Source: CAVPLM01 sp963713545
GTDB lineage: Bacteria; Actinomycetota; Thermoleophilia; RBG-16-64-13
Reading direction: 5' to 3'
Length of the DNA stretch: 64,000 nucleotides
Assembly (NCBI GenBank): GCA_963713545.1
Contig: CAVQME010000014.1
Location: 62,001 to 126,000, forward strand
Below are positions 52,480-59,316 of the stretch, in pieces. The number at the start of each line of letters is the position of its first letter. Position 1 is the first letter of the stretch. Under the pieces are notes generated by a model, which was not told where the DNA came from, did not search any database, and saw nothing but the letters and a program-made list of their open reading frames with translations. The translations under genes and the position numbers were made by a program.

Positions 52480-53199
52480 ATGACCCGGCCGCGCATGGCA
52501 GCTATCGCATCCGCGATAGCTGCTTCCGCGGTGGCTTTTCTTGTGGTCAGTCGTTGGGGTTTGGCGGGAACGCTCACTGGCGCGGCAATCATTCCGATCG
52601 TTTATACGCTGGTCTCTCACTGGTCGGCTGAGAGCTTGGATCATCTGGGCAAATGGATACGTCGCCGTGTTTCGTCCAGCGGAAGTTTCGATGAGTCGAC
52701 CGAGCCCACCCCCCCAGAGTCGACCGAGCCCACCCTCCCAGAGTCGGCCCGGTCGGGCGCGGGCCAGCATGCGGAACTGTCCGCGGGCGGGGGCACCATA
52801 CCTGAAAGGCAGGCTCCGAAGCGCGGGAGCTCGAGGCTTCAGTGGCCGCTGGCAGCCTTCGCATCCGTGGCCTTGGCGGTCAGCATCTACTCGCTCATCT
52901 TGTCGGGTCCGGTCGAAACGACAATAGTCCGGGAAAAGGTGATCGAGAGGACAGTGACCGTTACCACCCAGGCCGCAAGTTCCGTCGCACAGGCGCCGAG
53001 TGCTGACACTTCGACCACGACGGTTTCACTCGCGGAGGAGCCAGGCACGGTACCGACCGCGCCGACAACATCGAGTCCTAGTCAGACCGGTCCAGTGGCG
53101 GAGCCTTCGTCCACGACGAACCCTGGCCAGATTGATCAGGGAGAGAAGCCTGCGCCCACGACGAGCACGGTACCGATCACCACCACATCGCTGCGGTGA
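52480..53199 (+). CDS. Membrane protein with Thr/Pro-rich tail, unknown
   Basis: This 239-residue protein has a hydrophobic N-terminal pair (AAIASAIAASAVAFLVV; GTLTGAAIIPIVYTLV), a Ser/Pro-rich loop with a tandem STEPTxPE repeat, a further membrane segment (AAFASVALAVSIYSLIL) and a Thr/Ser/Pro-rich C-terminal tail likely outside. No domain recognised. It could be a wall- or envelope-associated anchor. The ATG has a weak ribosome site. Confidence 0.6.
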   Translation: MTRPRMAAIASAIAASAVAFLVVSRWGLAGTLTGAAIIPIVYTLVSHWSAESLDHLGKWIRRRVSSSGSFDESTEPTPPESTEPTLPESARSGAGQHAELSAGGGTIPERQAPKRGSSRLQWPLAAFASVALAVSIYSLILSGPVETTIVREKVIERTVTVTTQAASSVAQAPSADTSTTTVSLAEEPGTVPTAPTTSSPSQTGPVAEPSSTTNPGQIDQGEKPAPTTSTVPITTTSLR

Positions 53200-53428
53200 G
53201 GGCCGATGCGCCGGCAAGCCGCCGGGCCGCCCCAGATGAGGCTGGCCGGCTCGGTATCACTGCCGTTCCCGACTATGTCTTCGCCGGAGACATCAGGCTA
53301 GTGGGCGTCGAGGCCTGGCTCATTTCCACCGACTGCTTGAAGGTCCCAGCACGAACGGAGGGTGATAGGGTTGAGGGCGGATGGACTATCATATGACGCC
53401 GCATGAGTTCCGCCACGAGGCACGGTAG

Positions 53429-53797
53429 ATGGACATCCTTGAGACCTCTCTCCACGGAGTGCCCTTACTCACGGTCGTAGGGGAGATCGACCCCGCGATC
53501 GGCTTGCAGCTTGCGGAGGCGGCCGAGCGGGCCCTGAGTTCGTGCGGCCATCACATCCTTCTCGATCTGGAACTCTGCCCCTACTTGGATAGCAGCGGCC
53601 TCAACGTGATCGTTGGCCTGGTGAAAGAGGTGGGACCTCTGGGCTGGGTGGGGGTGATCCATTCATCCAGCATGGTCCTGCGCCTTCTCGGGCTGGTGGG
53701 CCTGACGGCTCGCGATGATTTCCGAGTCTTCCAGAGTCTTGACGAAGCCGGCGAGGCAGCGGCTGTCGTCGGGAACCGCCGCAATGCCGGCCCTTAG
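53429..53797 (+). CDS. STAS-domain anti-sigma-factor antagonist
   Basis: This 122-residue protein has a SpoIIAA/RsbV-type STAS domain: VVGEIDPAIGLQL at the start and CPYLDSSGLNVIVGL in the centre, with the Ser that is phosphorylated by a partner kinase and dephosphorylated by a SpoIIE-type phosphatase. The phosphatase at 31804-34035 is a candidate partner, though not adjacent. No anti-sigma kinase is in the window. The gene ends exactly at a repeat element. Confidence 0.88.
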   Translation: MDILETSLHGVPLLTVVGEIDPAIGLQLAEAAERALSSCGHHILLDLELCPYLDSSGLNVIVGLVKEVGPLGWVGVIHSSSMVLRLLGLVGLTARDDFRVFQSLDEAGEAAAVVGNRRNAGP

Positions 53798-53958
53798 AAC
53801 TCGTTTCAGAATGAAGCTCCGCCGCCAGGGACGGGCTGGGCACGCGCCAGAGAAGGACGCAGGGAGCGCGAATAGCAGCGCTATTTGCGGGACCGAGGAC
53901 GCACTATCGTGCCGCCCAGGGTGCACTAGGCGGCCGCGGCTTCATTCTGAAACGAGTT
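53798..53958. repeat. Inverted-repeat-bounded dispersed element, copy 2
   Basis: A perfect 19-base inverted repeat (53798-53816 and 53940-53958) encloses 123 bases. The element begins one base after the STAS stop and ends one base before the sigma-factor stop, exactly filling the space between convergent genes. The interior in reverse complement matches copy 1 at 24036-24193 in ordered blocks. No open frame. Possibly a MITE-like repeat, a structured RNA or a bidirectional terminator. Confidence 0.8.
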
Positions 53959-53959
53959 G

Positions 53960-55042
53960 TTAGCTCGACTCTCTCACGGCCTGGATCTCCAGCGCCCCCT
54001 TGATCTCTTCCAGGGCCTTCGCCTCGATCTGGCGGATGCGCTCCCGGCTGACGTTGAAGCGAGAGCTCACCTCGGCCAGGGTGCGCGGATGCTCACCCTT
54101 GAAGCCAAAGCGGAGCTCCACCACCTTGCGCTCCCGTTCGCCCATGCCCTGGAGGACTTTGGCTAGGCTCTCCTTGGCGATGATGTCGGAGACCACGTCG
54201 GCGGGATCGGGACTGCTCTGGTTTTGGATGAAGTCGCCCAGTTCAGCATCCCCCTCTTCACCGACGGGAGTCTCAAGCGAGGTGGTGCGCCGGGCGATTC
54301 TGCGTATCTGCTGCACTTCGTGAGGCTCGATGCCCAGCTCGGCGGCCAGATCGTCGTCGCTCGGCTCTTTGCCCGTCTCCTGCAGCAGCTTCCGCTCGGT
54401 GCGCACCATCTTGTTGATCTTTTCGATCATGTGCACCGGGATGCGGATGTTGCGGTCCTGGTTGGCGATGGCGCGCGTGATCGCCTGCCGTATCCACCAA
54501 GTAGCGTACGTGGAGAACTTGAAGCCCCTGTGGTAGTCGAACTTCTCCACGGCGCGTATAAGGCCGGTGTTGCCCTCCTGGATGAGGTCGAGAAAATCCA
54601 TTTCCTGGGTGTAATAGTTCTTGGCGATGGAGATGACCAGACGCAAGTTGGACCGGATCAAGCGATCCTTGGCCCGCTTGTCGCCCATCTCGATGCGCTT
54701 GGCGAGCTGGATCTCCTCGTTCCTGGTGAGGAGAGGGATCGTCCCTGCTTCCTTCAAGTACAAGCGAAGAGGGTCCTGAGTCACCGTCTGTATCGACAGG
54801 TCGAGAGTCGGCTCGATGCTATCGAGGACGCCCTGGGCGACGGGGCTCTGCTCGTAGATCTCGATGGACTGATCGAAGAGCTGTGAGTACAGGTCTTCGA
54901 TCTCCTCCACGGTCATGTCGTACTCCTCCACCAGCGACATGATCTCTTCGCTGGTGACGTAGCCCCGCTCCTGGCCCAGCTGCAGAAGCTCCTGGACGTC
55001 CGCGATGGGACGAACGTCCTGTTGGAGATCAACTATGGTCAT
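53960..55042 (-). CDS. rpoD: RNA polymerase primary sigma factor (SigA/RpoD type)
   Basis: This sigma-70 protein of 360 residues has region 1.1-like acid-rich sequence at the start, region 1.2 (DPLRLYLKEAGTIPLLT), regions 2.1-2.4 (LRLVISIAKNY, LDLIQEGNTGLIRAVEKFDY, FKFSTYATWWIRQAITRAI), region 3 and region 4.2 (RTLAEVSSRFNVSRERIRQIE). It is group 1/2 and would direct general transcription. I place the start at ATG 55042 with GGAAAGGCGAG ahead; an ATG at 55096 is upstream but without a ribosome site. The gene ends at repeat copy 2. Confidence 0.94.
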   Translation of the reverse strand: MTIVDLQQDVRPIADVQELLQLGQERGYVTSEEIMSLVEEYDMTVEEIEDLYSQLFDQSIEIYEQSPVAQGVLDSIEPTLDLSIQTVTQDPLRLYLKEAGTIPLLTRNEEIQLAKRIEMGDKRAKDRLIRSNLRLVISIAKNYYTQEMDFLDLIQEGNTGLIRAVEKFDYHRGFKFSTYATWWIRQAITRAIANQDRNIRIPVHMIEKINKMVRTERKLLQETGKEPSDDDLAAELGIEPHEVQQIRRIARRTTSLETPVGEEGDAELGDFIQNQSSPDPADVVSDIIAKESLAKVLQGMGERERKVVELRFGFKGEHPRTLAEVSSRFNVSRERIRQIEAKALEEIKGALEIQAVRESS

Positions 55043-55130
55043 CTCGCCTTTCCTTAGCTTGGTGCCATACACCATGGCCAACTGTGCCTTTGCCATGAGC
55101 CGCCGGATGTCGTGGCGGGTCCGGGGGCAC

Positions 55131-55160
55131 AGAAGCGCCGGCCGAGAGGCCGGCGCTTCT
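55131..55160 (-). terminator. Hairpin behind the RRM protein gene
   Basis: Perfect 13-base arms AGAAGCGCCGGCC/GGCCGGCGCTTCT with a GAGA loop lie 24 bases behind the RRM gene and before the sigma gene. No long T-run follows, but the stem is strong enough to stop or attenuate transcription. Confidence 0.65.
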
Positions 55161-55183
55161 GAAGTGTCAGTTGTGGACGACTG

Positions 55184-55510
55184 TTACCAGCGGTTCCCGC
55201 TGTAGCCGCCGCCGTTGCCGCCGCCGCCGTAGCCGCCGCCCGAACGAGGCGCACGGGGCACCTGTTCCTTGGCCATGTCCACCTTGAGGGCACGGCCGTC
55301 CATCTGGGTCCCGTCGAGGGCACCTTTGGCCGTCTGAGCTTCGTCGGCCGATCCCATCTCCACGAAGCCGAAGCCTTTGGGGCGTCCGGAATCGCGGTCG
55401 GTGATGAGGTTGACCGAGGCCACTTCGCCGTGAGCTTCGAAAGCAGTTCTGATGCTCGCCTCGGACGTCTCATAACTGAGGTTGCCCACGTACAGTTTTG
55501 CTGAATTCAC
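55184..55510 (-). CDS. RRM-domain RNA-binding protein
   Basis: This protein of 108 residues has one RRM fold with RNP2 KLYVGNLSY and RNP1 KGFGFVEM, followed by a Gly-rich tail (GGGYGGGGNGGGYSGN) like cold-induced RNA-binding proteins. I choose GTG 55510 because GGAGG ends five bases ahead of it; the ATG at 55522 would use that very site as codons 1-3. The leader of about 100 bases to the likely promoter suggests post-transcriptional control. It probably acts as an RNA chaperone in the cytoplasm. Confidence 0.92.
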   Translation of the reverse strand: MNSAKLYVGNLSYETSEASIRTAFEAHGEVASVNLITDRDSGRPKGFGFVEMGSADEAQTAKGALDGTQMDGRALKVDMAKEQVPRAPRSGGGYGGGGNGGGYSGNRW

Positions 55511-55719
55511 TAGATCCTCCATGAACGGAGTTATATTGCGACACGCGAGAGGGCAAAACTGGAGACAGGGCGGGGAGGTTGAGAAGCTCGGCGCTGCGCC
55601 TAAAGAAGATTCCTAACGAATGCTTGACCGTAGTGTAGCACACCGTGGCCGCGATGTGCCCGTACGACCTACGCATCGTATGACTCCTGGATGGTATCCT
55701 TGCCCAGACAAGGAGTACC

Positions 55720-56769
55720 GTGCCAAGAACTCATCCCCGGCCCCGCTCAGGGGCTTTTGCATATTCTCACGAGCAAGCGACCTCGGGTCGATCGCAGGCA
55801 GGTCTCGAGCCGGTCGCCGTTCGACGTTGGCCCACCTGGTTGGCTCGTTTCGCCATGCTCGGGGTCTTGGCCGCCACCTATCCGGGACTGCGGGCGGCTC
55901 TTAGCGACGCAGAAGGCCGGCAGGCGCTGTTCTTGTCGGGGTTGGCCGTGGCGCTTCTCTCCGTGCTCTTCTTCACCTGGGCTCACCAGACGATCAACAA
56001 GGCCGAGAAGCTCCCTCGAACACGATTGATCAGGGCTGCCATGACCTTCGGGGCCTCCTGTGTCGCGGTGGGGGTCTTCCTGAAAGGGGCGCAAGCCGAC
56101 GCGGTTCATGCTGCCATCAAGGTCGCGCACGTGCCGCGGCCACTATGGCCGGCCACCAGCGGCACGGAGCGTCTCGGCATCCACCACGATCATGTAAGCC
56201 TGCTTCCCCGGTTTTCGGCAAAACTAAGCGGTTCCCCCCAAGCTCCGATAAGCCTGATCTTCTTGGGGAGTGGCGCTGATCTGCTCCAGGCGTTCGCGGC
56301 AGCCAGATGGTCTACGGCCGACCGGATCACCCCGCGCAGCGCTCTGCGGGCATTCGCCTGCGGGGTGCTCAACCGGCCTTATCCGCGCGCGCCCGTGCTC
56401 CCCGTTTTTCTCGACGGCAGACTGCACGACGTGGCCGTTCAGCGGACCGATGAGACCGATGAGGGAGGCTCCTCGCGCCGTCGACATCACGCCCGCTGGT
56501 GGCTCACCGACTTCACCTGCGAAGGCCGGCAGGTGTGGGCGGCCACGGCCTCCTACGACACAGGTGTGGGGATGGGGCGCCTCCTCCCCTTGCCCATCCA
56601 CCACATCGATCCGGACATCGATGCCGAGCGCGACTACATCGTCCGCTCGCTCACGACCAGCGGTCCCGTACGGGTGATACAAGAGGTGCGTGTTACCCAG
56701 CCCATGAGGGGACGGAATGCCGCCGGGGATCACTTCTATACCCAGGGCATGGCTTTCGTCCTGGCATAG
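55720..56769 (+). CDS. LssY-C-domain membrane protein
   Basis: This 349-residue protein has about three hydrophobic segments in the first 130 residues and then an LssY C-terminal domain with strong marks: PISLIFLGSGADLLQAF, AARWSTADRI, HHARWWLTDFTC, WAATASYDTGVGM and HHIDPDIDAERDYIV. The domain occurs with DedA and PAP2 membrane enzymes; its reaction is not known to me. GTG start with AAGGAG four bases ahead. Here it stands alone without DedA or PAP2. Confidence 0.85.
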   Translation: MPRTHPRPRSGAFAYSHEQATSGRSQAGLEPVAVRRWPTWLARFAMLGVLAATYPGLRAALSDAEGRQALFLSGLAVALLSVLFFTWAHQTINKAEKLPRTRLIRAAMTFGASCVAVGVFLKGAQADAVHAAIKVAHVPRPLWPATSGTERLGIHHDHVSLLPRFSAKLSGSPQAPISLIFLGSGADLLQAFAAARWSTADRITPRSALRAFACGVLNRPYPRAPVLPVFLDGRLHDVAVQRTDETDEGGSSRRRHHARWWLTDFTCEGRQVWAATASYDTGVGMGRLLPLPIHHIDPDIDAERDYIVRSLTTSGPVRVIQEVRVTQPMRGRNAAGDHFYTQGMAFVLA

Positions 56770-56985
56770 GCCGGCCCGGCACCTAGCATCTCCAGGCGGG
56801 GTGGTAGACGCCGACCATGGAGCGCGGAACGGCCAGATGCCTCGGGGCATCGAGACCTCGACCGGCCGTCTCAGGTCATCTGCCACGCTCGTCAGTAGGG
56901 GCGTTGCCGACAAAACATTCCCACTCGGGTGTCTAGGCTGATGTTAAGTTCAAGGGTTTATTGTTGCTGAGGGATCTCGCAAGGC

Positions 56986-57612
56986 CTAGTCGTCGACGAT
57001 CTGGATGGCAATCGGCTTACAGAAGTGCCCGTTCAGAGGCGAGACGTCGTCCGGACAGGCCGAGACCACAACAAGGACGTCCATTTGGGCGCGAAACTCC
57101 ACGAGGTCCCCGGCGCCGGCTGTGGGAGAAAGCAGATGGATGCGGCCATCACCGGTTGGCTCGACAAAGGTAGTGGCGAAGAGGTTGATCGAGGCCGGAC
57201 TGTAGATGTCTTCTAAGGTCAGGCCGAACTCGGCTAAGGCCTCGGCGAAACTGTCACTGCAGCTGCGATGACCTGGAGCTCCCCACATCTCCATCGTGCG
57301 CCCGGTGCAATGCGGACCGAGGAAGTGGCGACCCACTGTGTCTCTGGTCACGGTGAGCATGGGGCGTTCGTACGGGACCTTCGAGAAGATGGTCCCCAGT
57401 CGGTAGTGATTGCCGGTGCCCAGTATCTGGCTCAGGTTGCCGGAGAAGCGGGCCATGCCCTGCTCCTTGTGGTCGCGGGCGTTCAGTACAAGGAGGCTGG
57501 CCACCTGCCCACCGTCAGCCTCGACTACCCGCAGCCTCCGGCCGTTCGAGACGATGAAAGCTCTACCCGTCCCGCGGGGTATCACAAAGTGCTCGACTAT
57601 TCTGTCCTTCAC
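56986..57612 (-). CDS. DUF1989-family protein (carboxyguanidine-deiminase/urea-carboxylase-associated type), second gene
   Basis: This 208-residue protein has the family marks GRRLRVVEADGGQVASL, GPHCTGR and CSDSFAEAL. The family includes the paired urea-carboxylase-associated proteins now linked to carboxyguanidine deimination. It starts inside the stop of the upstream paralogue (GTGA). No urea carboxylase or allophanate hydrolase gene is near. Metal-binding Cys/His in these motifs are preserved. Confidence 0.85.
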   Translation of the reverse strand: MKDRIVEHFVIPRGTGRAFIVSNGRRLRVVEADGGQVASLLVLNARDHKEQGMARFSGNLSQILGTGNHYRLGTIFSKVPYERPMLTVTRDTVGRHFLGPHCTGRTMEMWGAPGHRSCSDSFAEALAEFGLTLEDIYSPASINLFATTFVEPTGDGRIHLLSPTAGAGDLVEFRAQMDVLVVVSACPDDVSPLNGHFCKPIAIQIVDD

Positions 57613-58313
57613 GGGGACGTGGCCTTCCCAAGATTTGGTTCAAGGATCTGGAAGCGCAGACCCTTGGGCTGGTAATCGTTGCAGGGACCATGTCGCAGGG
57701 GGCACGCAGAGAAGACGGCGATAAGGTCCATGTGAGCAAGGAGATCGATGTGGTCGCCTTTCTCGACCAAGGGCGGGGCGAATTGCATGTCACCGTGCTC
57801 ATCGGTGTACGAGTTCATCCAGACGTTGAAGATGGTGCAGTCAAAGGTGTCTTCCTGGCGCAGCCCCACCTCCGCAAAGGCATCGGCGAAGTTGTCGCTG
57901 CAGGTGCGGTCCTCGGGGAAGCCCATGAACTCGAGCAGCCGCCGGGTGCAGTGGCCGTCGTCGATATAGTGACCGCCGCGCTCGCCACCACGCCCACCGC
58001 TGCCCACGATGTCGCTAACAACCGTGGCGAGGACGTTCTCATAGGGAGGATTGGAATAGAGCTTGGTCAGCCGGTAGTAGCCGCCTGTTCCCTCCAGGCT
58101 GTTCAAGACGGCGGACAGCTCCGCCGAGAAGTGCTCGCGGTAGTTATGGGCATTGAGAAGGGTCAGATCGAGTACCTGCTTGCCCTCGTGCGCTATGGCG
58201 CGGAATACCTGCCCCCGCTTCACGGGCATCGACCCGCCTGTGCATTTGGGCAAGGTCAGATCTTCCAGGACCCGCATGTCCTCACTGTTGTCCCGCTTGT
58301 CTGACTCGCTCAT
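57609..58313 (-). CDS. DUF1989-family protein, first gene of the pair
   Basis: This 234-residue protein has GKQVLDLTLLNAHNYREHFSAELS in segments, GGHYIDDGHCTRR and CSDNFADAF, so it is the larger partner of the pair. Members work as heteromers in guanidine-derived degradation. The start follows GGAAGG. Tight coupling to the second gene argues for a two-subunit enzyme. Confidence 0.85.
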   Translation of the reverse strand: MSESDKRDNSEDMRVLEDLTLPKCTGGSMPVKRGQVFRAIAHEGKQVLDLTLLNAHNYREHFSAELSAVLNSLEGTGGYYRLTKLYSNPPYENVLATVVSDIVGSGGRGGERGGHYIDDGHCTRRLLEFMGFPEDRTCSDNFADAFAEVGLRQEDTFDCTIFNVWMNSYTDEHGDMQFAPPLVEKGDHIDLLAHMDLIAVFSACPLRHGPCNDYQPKGLRFQILEPNLGKATSP

Positions 58314-58452
58314 AGTGGCCTTCCGTCAGAGTGATCTGCGAAACAGTCAGGACGCAATCTGTGAGACCGCTGCCTCGCCTGATTCGGAGTCCGCGCCCGC
58401 TGAACTTCCCCGCCCTCGTCGTTACGATCACCTGTCTGGGGCGCGAAACTGC

Positions 58453-58480
58453 GGGGCGGCCGCCATTCGGCGGCCGCCCC
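58453..58480 (-). terminator. GC hairpin behind pspA
   Basis: Perfect 12-base arms GGGGCGGCCGCC/GGCGGCCGCCCC with loop ATTC lie 59 bases behind the pspA stop on the minus strand. It could end pspA transcription. No T-run. Confidence 0.6.
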
Positions 58481-58538
58481 CATTCAACTCCTGCGCTCCG
58501 CGCCGGATCTGTCTCTACTGAGACTCTGAACTCGGACC

Positions 58539-59249
58539 TCACACGCCCTGGTTGAGCTCCGCCAGACGCCTCTCGACCTCCAGGTCATCGGATACGTCGT
58601 CAAGGCTTTCGAACTGAGCATCCAGAGAGGATGCTGCCAACTCGGCTTGGCCGGCGACCTTCGCTTCCTCGCGGCGGATCTTATCCTCGAAGCGGCTGAG
58701 CTCGCTGGTGGGGTCGGTGATGTTGACGCTCTTGATCGCGTCGTAGACCTTCTCCTGGGCTTCCGCAACCTTCGCGCGCCCCACGAGCTCGTCCCGTTTC
58801 GTCCTCAGCTCCTCGAGCTTCTGGTGCATTAAAATGAGCCCGCCCTTTAGTTTTTCGACGACTTCCGTCTGCTGGGCGATCGTCGGCGCCATGTCGTTTA
58901 CCTGATCCTCGTTCGTGATCTGGCGTTTCAAAGCTATGCGGGCCAGATTCTCGAAACGGTCGGCCTCGGCGGGATCGCTCGCCCGCATTTCTTTGGCCTT
59001 CGCCGCCGCTGCGGCAGCCTTGGAACCCCACTCGGCAGCGGTCCTCTGCGCCTCGCGCGAGTCCTCCTCCATCATGCGGAGGTTGCCTATGCTCTGCGCC
59101 ACCGCTTCCTCGGCTTCAGAGATGCTGTTGATGTAGTCGCGGATCATCTGATCAAGCATCTTTTCGGGATCCTCGACCCCATCCAGAAGCGCGTTGATGT
59201 TGGCCCGCGCCATTTGGCTCATGCGTCCGAGGATAGACTGCTGTGCCAT
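58539..59249 (-). CDS. pspA: PspA/IM30-family membrane-associated protein
   Basis: This 236-residue ESCRT-III-like protein opens with ILGRMSQMARANINALLDGVEDP and continues as a long coiled coil (QTEVVEKLKGGLILMHQKLEELRTK). It supports membrane integrity under stress at the inner face. Ribosome site AGGAAGGAG precedes the ATG. The TPM protein gene follows it upstream on the same strand (67 bases ahead), so the two are likely one stress-response operon. Confidence 0.92.
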   Translation of the reverse strand: MAQQSILGRMSQMARANINALLDGVEDPEKMLDQMIRDYINSISEAEEAVAQSIGNLRMMEEDSREAQRTAAEWGSKAAAAAAKAKEMRASDPAEADRFENLARIALKRQITNEDQVNDMAPTIAQQTEVVEKLKGGLILMHQKLEELRTKRDELVGRAKVAEAQEKVYDAIKSVNITDPTSELSRFEDKIRREEAKVAGQAELAASSLDAQFESLDDVSDDLEVERRLAELNQGV

Positions 59250-59316
59250 TTACTGCTCCTTCCTATTACCGTGTCCGTGCACTTCGCACCAGATCGACAG
59301 GATCTGATTGAACCCG

